Assembly (NCBI RefSeq): GCF_016907355.1
Contig: NZ_JAFBBW010000001.1
Location: 620,001-684,000 of the forward strand
Source: Agromyces aurantiacus
GTDB taxonomy: Bacteria > Actinomycetota > Actinomycetes > Actinomycetales > Microbacteriaceae
Reading direction: 5' to 3'
DNA length: 64,000 nucleotides
Shown here: positions 32,825 to 40,874 of the stretch, one piece after another
Position numbering within the stretch: the stretch's first letter is position 1
How the letters are laid out: each line of letters opens with the position of its first letter
The notes under the pieces: generated by a model
The model's database searches: none
What the model was told of the DNA's origin: nothing
What the model saw: only the letters and a program-made list of their open reading frames with translations
Position numbers and translations under genes: made by a program

Positions 32825-34282
32825 TCAGCTGGCGGATGCCGCGGGCAGGGCGCGGTCGCGGATGACGCGCTGGTACGCCAGCCCGCTGTCCTTGATCGTG
32901 CGCTCCTGCGTGTCGTAGTCGACCCGGACGATGCCGAACCGCTTGTCGTACCCCCACGCCCACTCGAAGTTGTCGAGGATCGACCAGTAGAAGTACCCGT
33001 GCACGGGCGTGCCCTCGTCGATCGCGTCGAGGATCGCGCCCAGGTGGCCGAGCAGGAACTCGGTGCGCTCGGCGTCGTGGATGGCGCCGTCCGCCGACAC
33101 CTCGTCGTCGTACGCCGCGCCGTTCTCGGTCACGAACAGGCGCACGCCCGCCGGACCCGTGTACTCCCGGTGCACGCGGCCGAGCAGCTCGCGCAGCCCG
33201 TCGGGCTCGACCTCCCAGCCCATGACGGTCTGCGGGAGGCCCTGCGAGTGGAAGTGCACGCCGTCGGCGGCCGGGAACGGCGACCGGGTGGGCCGCTCGG
33301 TCGGCGCTTCGCCGCCGTGCGGCTGCGCGGGCGGGAGGTCGCTGACGAACTCGCCGTGGTAGTAGTTCACGCCGAGGGCGTCGATCGGGGTCGAGATGAT
33401 CTCGAGGTCGCCCGGCTTGATCGCATCGCGCAGGCCGAGGTGCCCGACATCCGCCAGCAGGTCGCCCGCGTAGTGCCCGCGGAAGATCGGGTCGAGGAAG
33501 ACCCGGTTGAACTGGCCGTCGATGCGGCGCGCCGCGTCGAGGTCGCCGGGTCGGGTCGGGTCGACGGGCTTGGCGTTGGTGAGGTTCAGCGTGATGCCGA
33601 GCTCGAGCGACGCGTCGCGATCGCGGAGCGCCTGCACGGCCAGGCCGTGGCCGAGCATGAGGTGGTGCGCTGCCGCCAGGCCCGCCGCGACGTCCTGGCG
33701 CCCCGGGGCGTGCGCGCCCGCCGTGTAGGAGAGGAACGACGAGCACCACGGCTCATTGAGCGTGGTCCAGACCTTCACGCGGTCGCCGAGCGCGTCGTGC
33801 ATGGTGAGCGCGTAGTCGCGGAACCGGAACGCGGTGTCGCGGTCGGCCCAGCCGCCCCGCTCCTCGAGGGCCTGCGGCAGGTCCCAGTGGTAGAGCGTCA
33901 GCCACGGCACGATCCCGGCCCCGAGCAGCTCGTCGACCAGGCGCGAGTAGAAGTCGACGCCCTTCGGGTTCACCTCGCCGCCGTCGGGCCGCACGCGCGC
34001 CCACGAGGTCGAGAACCGGTAGGAGTTCAGTCCGAGCTCGCGCATGAGGGCGACGTCGTCGCGGTAGCGGTGGTAGTGGTCGCACGCGACATCCCCGTTG
34101 TCGGCGTTGATGACCGCGCCGGGCACGCGGCTGAACGCGTCCCAGATCGAGTCGGTGCGGCCGTCCTCGTTCGCGGCGCCCTCGATCTGGTAGGCGGCTG
34201 CGGCGGCGCCGAGCAGGAAGCCGTCGGGGAACCGCCGGACGGCGGCGGCAGTGGGTTCGGGTGCGGGGTGCGTGATGGTCAT
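32825..34282 (-). CDS. bglC: Glycoside hydrolase family 1 beta-glucosidase
   Basis: 485 aa, standard GH1 length, no signal peptide. Acid/base Glu177 in TTLNEPWC and nucleophile Glu386 in FVTENGAAY; the N-terminal FPDGFLLGAAAAAYQIEGA and C-terminal HGYFYWSILDNFEWAWGY are diagnostic. It hydrolyses cellobiose or other imported beta-glucosides inside the cell. ATG overlaps the permease stop. In Streptomyces the equivalent gene order is cebE-cebF-cebG-bglC, from which I take the symbol. Confidence 0.93.
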   Translation of the reverse strand: MTITHPAPEPTAAAVRRFPDGFLLGAAAAAYQIEGAANEDGRTDSIWDAFSRVPGAVINADNGDVACDHYHRYRDDVALMRELGLNSYRFSTSWARVRPDGGEVNPKGVDFYSRLVDELLGAGIVPWLTLYHWDLPQALEERGGWADRDTAFRFRDYALTMHDALGDRVKVWTTLNEPWCSSFLSYTAGAHAPGRQDVAAGLAAAHHLMLGHGLAVQALRDRDASLELGITLNLTNAKPVDPTRPGDLDAARRIDGQFNRVFLDPIFRGHYAGDLLADVGHLGLRDAIKPGDLEIISTPIDALGVNYYHGEFVSDLPPAQPHGGEAPTERPTRSPFPAADGVHFHSQGLPQTVMGWEVEPDGLRELLGRVHREYTGPAGVRLFVTENGAAYDDEVSADGAIHDAERTEFLLGHLGAILDAIDEGTPVHGYFYWSILDNFEWAWGYDKRFGIVRVDYDTQERTIKDSGLAYQRVIRDRALPAASAS

Positions 34283-35211
34283 CCCTTGACGGCTCCTTGC
34301 ATGATTCCTGAGACGAGCTGCTTGCCCGCGAAGGCGAACAGCAGGAGGAGGGGGATCGTCGACAGCAGCACGCCCGCGAGGACGATCGAGTAGTCGACGA
34401 AGTAGTTGGACTGCAGCAGCGAGAGCGCCACCGGCAGGGTCGGGTCGTTGCGGTCGAGCACGATGAACGGCCAGAAGAAGTTGTTCCAGGCCGACACGAA
34501 CGTGAACAGTCCGAGCATCGCCGCCGCGGGGCGCGCCGCGGGCAGGCCGACCGTGAGGAACGTGCGGAACGAGCTCGCGCCGTCGACCCGTGCGGCCTCG
34601 ATCAGCTCGTCGGGCACCGACTGCTGGAGGTACTGCGTCATCCAGAACACCCCGAAGGCACTCGTGAGCGCCGGCACGATGATCGCGCCGATGTTGCCCG
34701 TCCAGCCCAGGTCCGAGAAGAGGATGTACAGCGGCACGACGCCGAGCTGCGTCGGCACGGCCATCGTCGCGACGACGAACACGAGCAGCCACTTCGACCC
34801 GCGGAACCGCAGCTTCGCGAATGCCCAGCCCGCGAGCGTCGAGAAGAAGACGACGGATGCCGCGATGAGCGCCGAGCTGAAGATCGAGTTCCAGAGCGCC
34901 CGCCAGAAGTTCACGGCGGGGTCGTTGATGACCGCGGCCGCATTGGAGAGGAAGTTCCCGCCGGGGATCCACGAGAGGTTCTGGTCGCGGATCGTCGCGG
35001 CGTCGCCCGAGCCGATCAGGAACGACCAGTAGAAGGGGAAGAGCGCCGAGGCGAGCACGACCCCGAGCGAGGCGTAGACGAACCATCCGGGCCGCGAGCC
35101 GCGGATCACCCGCGGCCGGCGCCCACGGCGATCGGGCCGGGTCGTGATGGCCGACGTGAGGGTCGCGTGCTCGCCGAGGGCGACGGCAGTGGTGGGAGTG
35201 GGGGCGCTCAT
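34279..35211 (-). CDS. Carbohydrate ABC transporter permease, MalG/CebG type
   Basis: 310 aa, six helices, with an N-terminal cytoplasmic tail. The EAA loop reads DELIEAARVDGASSFRTFLTV, the contact site for the ATPase. Together with the preceding permease it forms the membrane channel for an oligosaccharide. Coupled by ATGA overlaps to both neighbours. The final VSGIMQGAVKG ending is typical of this class. No ATPase is encoded in the operon. Confidence 0.93.
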   Translation of the reverse strand: MSAPTPTTAVALGEHATLTSAITTRPDRRGRRPRVIRGSRPGWFVYASLGVVLASALFPFYWSFLIGSGDAATIRDQNLSWIPGGNFLSNAAAVINDPAVNFWRALWNSIFSSALIAASVVFFSTLAGWAFAKLRFRGSKWLLVFVVATMAVPTQLGVVPLYILFSDLGWTGNIGAIIVPALTSAFGVFWMTQYLQQSVPDELIEAARVDGASSFRTFLTVGLPAARPAAAMLGLFTFVSAWNNFFWPFIVLDRNDPTLPVALSLLQSNYFVDYSIVLAGVLLSTIPLLLLFAFAGKQLVSGIMQGAVKG

Positions 35212-36314
35212 CGGGTTGCCTCCGTCGTCGTGGTGGCGGGCTCCGTCGCTGTGCGCGCGGTCGCGAGCTCGGCGCGCGCGGCGCGAGCGGCGGCCCGGCG
35301 CTGCCGGGGCGTGAGGTCGGTGCGGCTGCCCTCGTCGCGCACCAGGCGGCGCGTGACGAGCAGGTTGAGGACGCCGATCGCGAGGATGATGAGGAACAGG
35401 ATCCACGCGAGCGCGGCGGCACGGCCGAAGTTCCACTGCCCCCAGCCGATGTCGTACAGGTAGAGCGTGATCGTCAGCCACTGGGAGTTCGCGCCGCCGA
35501 CGCCGAACTGGTCGTACATGCGGGGCTCGTCGAAGATCTGCAGGCCGCCGATGGTCGAGGTGATGATCACGAAGATGAGGGTGGGCCGGAGGCTCGGGAC
35601 CGTGATCGAGAAGAACTGCCGGAACCGGCCCGCGCCGTCGATCGCCGCGGCCTCGTAGTAGTCGCGCGGGATCGCCTGCATCGCGGCGAGGAGGATGAGC
35701 GTGTTGTAGCCCGTCCACCGGAAGTTGACCATGGTCGCGATGGCGAGGTGGCTCGCGAACGCGTTGCTGTGCCAGGGCACGGCCGGCAGGCCCAGGCCCG
35801 TGAGGAAGGTGTTCACGAGGCCGTACTGGTCGCCGAACATGTTGCTGAAGATCAGCGCGACCGCGACGGGCGCCATGACGTACGGCAGCAGGACGCCCAT
35901 GCGCCAGAACGTCTTCGCGCGGATGTTCTGGTCGAGCATGGCGGCGATGAAGATCGCGAGCAGCAGCTGCGGCACGCTCGAGAGCAGGAAGATGCTGAAG
36001 GTGTTGCGCAGCGCGATCCAGAACTTCGGCTGCGAGAGCACGTAGGCGTACTGGTCGAAGCCGATGAACGTGCCCGTGTTGCGCACGAGGTCCCAGTCCA
36101 TGAACGAGATCACCGCAGTGTAGGCGATCGGGAACAGGCCGGTGACGAGGAAGAGGATGAAGAAGGGGGAGATGTAGAGGTACGGCGAGAGCTTCAGGTC
36201 CCACCGGCTGAGCCGGTGCCCGAAGCCGACGCGCCGGGGCTCGCGCGACCGGCGGGCGGGCGCCTCCGGCAGCGTGTCGGGCGCGGGGGAGGGCGCCGTT
36301 GCGGTCGAGGTCAC
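35208..36314 (-). CDS. Carbohydrate ABC transporter permease, MalF/CebF type
   Basis: 368 aa. About six helices with the EAA-like loop ADY-type replaced by RDYYEAAAIDGAGRFRQFFSI. The N-terminus (about 1-45) and the C-terminus (about 325-368, Ala/Arg/Thr-rich) are long cytoplasmic tails. GTG at 36314 follows AGGA by 6 nt. It is the first permease after the binding-protein gene, from which it is separated by a perfect 15-bp hairpin. Confidence 0.93.
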   Translation of the reverse strand: MTSTATAPSPAPDTLPEAPARRSREPRRVGFGHRLSRWDLKLSPYLYISPFFILFLVTGLFPIAYTAVISFMDWDLVRNTGTFIGFDQYAYVLSQPKFWIALRNTFSIFLLSSVPQLLLAIFIAAMLDQNIRAKTFWRMGVLLPYVMAPVAVALIFSNMFGDQYGLVNTFLTGLGLPAVPWHSNAFASHLAIATMVNFRWTGYNTLILLAAMQAIPRDYYEAAAIDGAGRFRQFFSITVPSLRPTLIFVIITSTIGGLQIFDEPRMYDQFGVGGANSQWLTITLYLYDIGWGQWNFGRAAALAWILFLIILAIGVLNLLVTRRLVRDEGSRTDLTPRQRRAAARAARAELATARTATEPATTTTEATR

Positions 36315-36345
36315 GGTGAGTCCTAACGTTCCGAGCTGGTGGGGG

Positions 36346-36378
36346 CCGGGCGGACCGGGTGGGACCCGGTCCGCCCGG
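36346..36378 (-). terminator. Intra-operon hairpin between binding-protein and permease genes
   Basis: A perfect 15-bp stem (36346-36360 with 36364-36378) with a GGG loop lies 22 bp after the binding-protein stop. No U tract. Its position suggests partial termination or 3' protection that makes binding protein more abundant than the permeases. Confidence 0.85.
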
Positions 36379-36400
36379 CGAGGCGGTCAGCCCAGGGGGC

Positions 36401-37672
36401 TCAGCCGATCGCGTTCACCTCGGAGACCCACTGGTCCCACGAGGCCTGCTTGTCCTGCGTCCCGTCCTCGACGCGGGTCAGCGCCTGCTGCATCGCGTCG
36501 TTGATCTGGAAGTAGTACTCGCCCTTGAACGGTGCGACGGTGACGGCGTTGGCGCGGTCCGTGAGGATCTGGCCGACGGGCGCGTTGTTGAAGTACTCGT
36601 TCGTGAAGTCGGTCAGCGCGGCGTCCTCGTAGGCGTCGGTCTGGCTCGGGAAGGTGCCCGCGTTCACGAACGCCTTGATCTGCTGCTCGGGCGCGGTCAG
36701 CCAGTCGGCGAGCTTCTGCGCCTCCTCGACGTTCTCACCGTTCGCGGGGACGGTCAGGTACGAGCCGCCCCAGTTGCCGCCGCCGTTCGGGAAGACGTTG
36801 GCGATGTCCCAGCCGGTGACGTCGGGCGCGTTGCCCGAGATCACCCCGAGCATCCAGCCCGGGCAGAGCATGGTGGCGTAGGCGCCGTTCGACAGGCCCG
36901 CGAACCAGTCGTCGCTCCACTGGCCGAGGTGCGCCGACTGCGTGGCGCTGGCGTCGAGGACCTGGTTGTAGAGGTCCTCGACCTCGCCGTTCTCGGTCGC
37001 GATGATCTCACCGGACTCCGGGTCCTCGTAGGCGGCCTCGACCTGGTTGATCATGCCCTGGTAGGTGCCGCCGGCCGAGTCGAAGAAGGCCTTGCCGGTC
37101 TTGGCCGTGTAGTCGGCGCCGACCTCGAAGTACTTGGCCCAGTCGCCCTCGAGGAGCTTCGCGACCTCCTCGCGGTCGGTCGGGAGGCCGGCCGCGGCGA
37201 ACAGGTCCGAGCGGTAGCAGACGCCCTCGGGGCCGATGTCGGTGCCGTAGCCGATGAGCCGGCCGTCGGCGTCGGTGGCGGCGTCGACCTTCCAGTCGAG
37301 CCAGCGGTCCTTCACGTCGGCGGGCACCTCGGCGAGCAGGTCGGAGTACTGCATGACCTCGGGCAGCCAGTCGACCTCGATCGCCTCGATGTCGGCGAGG
37401 CCGGTCTTGCCGAGCTTCTGGAAGTAGTTGGCGCGAGCGTCGTTGGAGGTCGCGGCCTTGTTGTGGACGATCGTGACGTTCGGGTTCTCGTCCATGTACT
37501 CCTGGAGGAGCTCGTCGGTGTAGCCGAAGTCGTTGAACGTGGCGATGGTCAGCTCGACCGGGCCGCCGTCGGAGCCGGCGTCCTCGCCCGCGGCGCAGCC
37601 GGTGGCGATGAGGGCGAATGAGGCGGCGCCGGCGACCGCCGCGAACGCCTTGGTGCGTCGTGAAAGATTCAC
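36401..37672 (-). CDS. Sugar ABC transporter substrate-binding lipoprotein (CebE-like)
   Basis: 423 aa, family 1 extracellular solute-binding protein. A lipoprotein signal (SRRTKAFAAVAGAASFALIATGC) ends in a lipobox with the lipidated Cys, so it is anchored outside the membrane. VELTIATFNDFGYTDELLQE and the C-terminal WVSEVNAIG fit sugar-binding proteins. GTG at 37672 is preferred as AAGGGAG lies 5 nt before it; an in-frame GTG two codons earlier overlaps that site. The ligand is probably cellobiose or another beta-glucoside, given the GH1 gene and CebR-type operators. Confidence 0.93.
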   Translation of the reverse strand: MNLSRRTKAFAAVAGAASFALIATGCAAGEDAGSDGGPVELTIATFNDFGYTDELLQEYMDENPNVTIVHNKAATSNDARANYFQKLGKTGLADIEAIEVDWLPEVMQYSDLLAEVPADVKDRWLDWKVDAATDADGRLIGYGTDIGPEGVCYRSDLFAAAGLPTDREEVAKLLEGDWAKYFEVGADYTAKTGKAFFDSAGGTYQGMINQVEAAYEDPESGEIIATENGEVEDLYNQVLDASATQSAHLGQWSDDWFAGLSNGAYATMLCPGWMLGVISGNAPDVTGWDIANVFPNGGGNWGGSYLTVPANGENVEEAQKLADWLTAPEQQIKAFVNAGTFPSQTDAYEDAALTDFTNEYFNNAPVGQILTDRANAVTVAPFKGEYYFQINDAMQQALTRVEDGTQDKQASWDQWVSEVNAIG

Positions 37673-37734
37673 GGTCACTCCCTTGTGTGCGTGGATGGGA
37701 TTACAGGGGCGCTCGAGAGGGCGCGTCGTCTCCT

Positions 37735-37807
37735 GTGAGAGCGCTCTCACGATGCGGTTCCCGATGCTAGGCACTCGCCTGTGGTTCTGTCAAGAGAGCG
37801 CTCTCAC
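37735..37807 (-). promoter_or_regulatory. CebR-type double operator flanking the ABC operon promoter
   Basis: GTGAGAGCGCTCTCAC (37735-37750) and GAGAGCGCTCTC (37794-37805, with neighbouring bases to 37807) are palindromes 57 bp apart. Between them on the minus strand are -35 TTGACA (37793-37788), 18-bp spacer and -10 TAGCAT (37769-37764), an almost perfect vegetative promoter. The two boxes bracket it, suiting repression by loop or steric block. Confidence 0.92.
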
Positions 37808-37924
37808 ATTCCGCGTCACCGCGGCGCGTCGCCCCCATCCCGCGCAGGTTCCATGGGGCGGACGCGGATGAAACGGAGGGCGTGCTCCCGGCGTCCTCGG
37901 AGGCGCGGCCCGTACCGTCATCGG

Positions 37925-38626
37925 GTGCCACGACCTCTCCTCCTCGCCGGGATCGCCGCCGCCATCGCGGTCGGCGCGACCGGGTGCGCGGGCATCCCGC
38001 CGCTGCCGCCGCAGGCGTCGATCGGCACCGTGACCCCGGACGCGCGAGGCGAGCGGTCGGACCCCTCCGAGACGCCCGAGGATGCTCCCAGCAGCGACGT
38101 CCCCGCACGCGACGCGAGCGACGGGGTCCAGGTCGACGTGGCGACCGACCCCCGTGTCGTCGCACAGGTCGAGTATGTGCTCGAATACTGGTCGGACTAC
38201 AACGACGAGGAGTGGGGCGTGCTCGAGAAGAACGACTGCGTGAACTTCGCGAGCCAATCGCTCGTGGTGCGCGGCTGGACGCAGTCGGCCGCCTGGCATC
38301 ACGGCGGCGACCCCTACACCTCGTCGGCATCATGGCGCAGCTCGACCGCGCTGCGCGACTGGCTCGAGACCCGGCCCGACCTCGCGACCGAGCTCGACGA
38401 CGGCGAGCGCGACCAGGTCCAGCTCGGCGACCTCGTCCAGTTCGACTGGGACGACTCGGGCGACCGCGACCACACCGGCGTCGTGACGCGCATCGAGCGC
38501 TCCGACGAGGGCGTGAAGATCTACTTCGCCGGGCACACGCTCGACAGCGACTACCGCGACGTCGACGTCGCGATCACCGAGGAGCATCCCGGAGGGTCGG
38601 TGTACTACTGGCGCCTGGCCGCGTGA
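37925..38626 (+). CDS. Lipoprotein with amidase_6-type catalytic domain
   Basis: 233 aa. A lipoprotein signal ends GATGCAG. After a Pro/Asp/Ser-rich linker the C-terminal domain (about 75-233) has DCVNFASQSLVVRGW (putative catalytic Cys), GDLVQFDWDDSGDRDHTGVV (putative His) and YYWRLAA. This is the amidase_6 domain seen in secreted actinobacterial proteins, perhaps cleaving peptidoglycan peptides. GTG at 37925 follows TACCGT by 6 nt. It is coupled by TGATG to a D,D-carboxypeptidase gene, consistent with cell-wall work. Confidence 0.85.
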   Translation: MPRPLLLAGIAAAIAVGATGCAGIPPLPPQASIGTVTPDARGERSDPSETPEDAPSSDVPARDASDGVQVDVATDPRVVAQVEYVLEYWSDYNDEEWGVLEKNDCVNFASQSLVVRGWTQSAAWHHGGDPYTSSASWRSSTALRDWLETRPDLATELDDGERDQVQLGDLVQFDWDDSGDRDHTGVVTRIERSDEGVKIYFAGHTLDSDYRDVDVAITEEHPGGSVYYWRLAA

Positions 38627-39435
38627 TGGCCCCGGGTCAGCCCGTCTCCGCACGCGTCCGCCGGAACCGGCTCATCGCCGGCGCGATCGTGGCCGCGGTC
38701 GTCATCGCCGGTGCCGCGACGACGGCCGTGCTGTTCGCCACGGCCGGCGACGACCCGAGCCCCGCGGCATCCGCATCGCCGACGCCCTCCGCCACGCCGA
38801 CCCCGCACCGCCCGTCGCCCGTCGCCACGCCCACGCCGACGCCGGTCGCGACCTTCGACACGACCGCCCACTCGATCGACGACCCGATGAGCATCTGGGT
38901 CGTCGTCGACAAACTGCGTCCTCTGCAGCCCATGGACTTCGAGCCGCCCGACCTCGTGTCGGTGCCCGTGCCGCACACGTGGGACCCGCTGCTGCGCGCC
39001 GAGGCCTCGGACGCCGTCGTCGCCATGTTCGCCGCCGCGAGGAGCGAGGCGGGCCTCTCGCTCGCGTCGAACAGCGCCTACCGCTCGTACGCGGCGCAGC
39101 AGAACATCTACGACGGCGACGACGAGCTCACGGCGCGGCCGGGATACAGCGAGCACCAGACGGGGCTCGTCATCGACATCGGACCGGAGTCGGGCACGTG
39201 CTCGCTCGACGTGTGCTTCGCGGACACCCCCGAGGGGCAGTGGCTCCGCGACAACGCGCACCGGTTCGGCTTCATCCTGCGCTACCCGGCCGACAAGCAG
39301 GCGGTCACCGGGTACCAGTTCGAGCCGTGGCACTTCCGGTACGTCGGCGTCGACCTCGCGGAGGAGATGCACCGGACCGGCGTGACCACGCTCGAGGAGT
39401 TCTTCGGGCTGCCGGCGGCCCCGACCTACGGGTAG
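38626..39435 (+). CDS. M15-family D-alanyl-D-alanine carboxypeptidase (VanY-type)
   Basis: 269 aa. An N-terminal membrane anchor (IAGAIVAAVVIAGAATTAVLF) and a Ser/Thr/Pro linker lead to the zinc peptidase domain. Seen: SNSAYRSYAAQQNIY (substrate Arg), SEHQTGLVIDIG (His and Asp zinc ligands), and PWHFRYVG (third His). It trims terminal D-Ala from peptidoglycan stem peptides outside the cell. The ATG overlaps the stop of the amidase lipoprotein, so the two are expressed together. No vanR/S or vanHAX context suggests a housekeeping rather than a resistance role. Confidence 0.92.
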   Translation: MAPGQPVSARVRRNRLIAGAIVAAVVIAGAATTAVLFATAGDDPSPAASASPTPSATPTPHRPSPVATPTPTPVATFDTTAHSIDDPMSIWVVVDKLRPLQPMDFEPPDLVSVPVPHTWDPLLRAEASDAVVAMFAAARSEAGLSLASNSAYRSYAAQQNIYDGDDELTARPGYSEHQTGLVIDIGPESGTCSLDVCFADTPEGQWLRDNAHRFGFILRYPADKQAVTGYQFEPWHFRYVGVDLAEEMHRTGVTTLEEFFGLPAAPTYG

Positions 39436-39470
39436 CTGCGGGTGTCGCCGGTGCGGCGTAGGCTGCCGCG

Positions 39471-40745
39471 GTGAGCGATGAGACGACCCGGGCCGAGCGG
39501 ATGGCGCCGCCGCGCGCGCCTCGCCGGGGCGGCCGGCTGCAGCTCGGCCTGCTGATCCTCAACCAGCTGCTGGCCGGGGTGGGTGTCGCGACCGGCATGG
39601 CGCTCGCCGCGATCCTGGTCACCGACCTCACGGGCGTCGAGGCGATGGGCGGGCTGTCGCAGTCGTCGAGCGTGCTCGGTGCGGCGATCGCGGCCGTGCC
39701 GCTCGCGCGTCTCGCGGTGCGGTCCGGGCGCCACGTCGCGCTCGCGACCGGCTACGCGTGCTCGGCGGCCGGGGCCGTGCTCGTGGTGACGGCCGCCGCG
39801 AGCGGATGGATCCCGCTGGTCTTCCTCGGCCTGGCCGCGTTCGGCGCCGGCGCGGCCGCGGGCCTGCAGGCGCGGTTCGCCGCGACCGAGGTCGCGGCGC
39901 CCGGATTCGAGGCCCGGTCGATGTCGCTCGTGCTCTGGGCGACGACCATCGGCTCTGTCGCGGGGCCCCTGCTCTCCTCGACCGGCGACGAACTGGGGCG
40001 GGCGATCGGCCTGCCCGCACTCGTCGGCCCCTTCGTGCTCTCGGGCGCCGTGTTCGCCGTGGCGACGCTGATCGCCGCCACGGCGCTCCGCCTGCCTCGC
40101 GCCGGCCACCTCGAGGCCGACTCGGGCGGCGCCGCCTCGGATGCGCGGATCGGCTCATGGGCGGCGTTCACGGCGGCGTTCGCCGATCGTCGCTCGCGCC
40201 TCGCGATCCTCGCGATCGTGTGCTCGCACACGGTCATGGTCGGCGTGATGGTCATGACGCCCGTGCACATGACGGGCCATGGGCTGCCGGTCGCACTGGT
40301 GGGCGTGGTGATCAGCATCCACATCCTCGGGATGTACGGCGCGAGCCCCCTCATGGGATGGCTCGCCGACCGGATCGGCGCCACGCGCGTGATCGCGATC
40401 GGGGGCGGCATCCTGCTGACGGCGACCGTCCTCGGCATCGTCGCGGGCGACTCGATGGCGATCATCCCGCTCGCGCTCGGGCTGCTCGGCCTCGGCTGGT
40501 CGGCGGGCCTCATCGGCGGGTCGACGCTGCTGACGACGACCGTGCCGGCCTCGATGCGCGTGCCGCTGCAGGGCGCGACGGATGCCGCGATGAACATCGC
40601 GGCCGCCACGTCGGCCGCGTTCTCGGGGCTCGTGCTCGGACTCGCGGGCTTCGCCGGCGTCAACGTCATCGCCATCCTCGTGCTCGTGCCGCTCGTCGTG
40701 GCCGGCGTGATGGTCGCGCGCGCCGGAGTCCGCCCGACCGCCTGA
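39471..40745 (+). CDS. MFS transporter
   Basis: 424 aa with twelve predicted helices. A MFS motif A appears mid-protein as LMGWLADRIGATRVIAIGGG, and there is no clear one in the first half. The N-terminal tail is basic (APPRAPRRGGR). Substrate unknown. GTG at 39471 is 6 nt after TAGGCT, so it probably has its own leaderless transcript rather than being part of the carboxypeptidase operon, 35 bp upstream. A hairpin follows the stop. Confidence 0.87.
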   Translation: MSDETTRAERMAPPRAPRRGGRLQLGLLILNQLLAGVGVATGMALAAILVTDLTGVEAMGGLSQSSSVLGAAIAAVPLARLAVRSGRHVALATGYACSAAGAVLVVTAAASGWIPLVFLGLAAFGAGAAAGLQARFAATEVAAPGFEARSMSLVLWATTIGSVAGPLLSSTGDELGRAIGLPALVGPFVLSGAVFAVATLIAATALRLPRAGHLEADSGGAASDARIGSWAAFTAAFADRRSRLAILAIVCSHTVMVGVMVMTPVHMTGHGLPVALVGVVISIHILGMYGASPLMGWLADRIGATRVIAIGGGILLTATVLGIVAGDSMAIIPLALGLLGLGWSAGLIGGSTLLTTTVPASMRVPLQGATDAAMNIAAATSAAFSGLVLGLAGFAGVNVIAILVLVPLVVAGVMVARAGVRPTA

Positions 40746-40755
40746 TCCCGGCCCG

Positions 40756-40788
40756 GCTGGGTGGACGGGCGTTCACCGTCCTCCCAGC
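40756..40788 (+). terminator. Hairpin after the MFS gene
   Basis: A 13-bp stem with one mismatch (40756-40768 with 40776-40788) and 7-nt loop GCGTTCA begins 10 bp past the MFS stop codon. The 86 bp from there to the next start hold no structure I recognise. Confidence 0.75.
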
Positions 40789-40874
40789 ACCCGCGAGGGA
40801 TCCTCACAAGCAGGCGTGGTGGGCTGTCGTGTCCCCCGAAATGCCGACATCCGGCCGACCCCCACACCCCTGAC

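Noticed and set aside
38626..39435. Vancomycin-resistance gene vanY
   Set aside because: The fold matches, but there are no van regulatory or ligase genes nearby, so a housekeeping carboxypeptidase is more likely.
40746..40874. Possible c-di-AMP riboswitch upstream of the TIG-amidase gene
   Set aside because: Such riboswitches often precede cell-wall genes, but none of the expected conserved blocks is present; only a terminator-type hairpin is seen.
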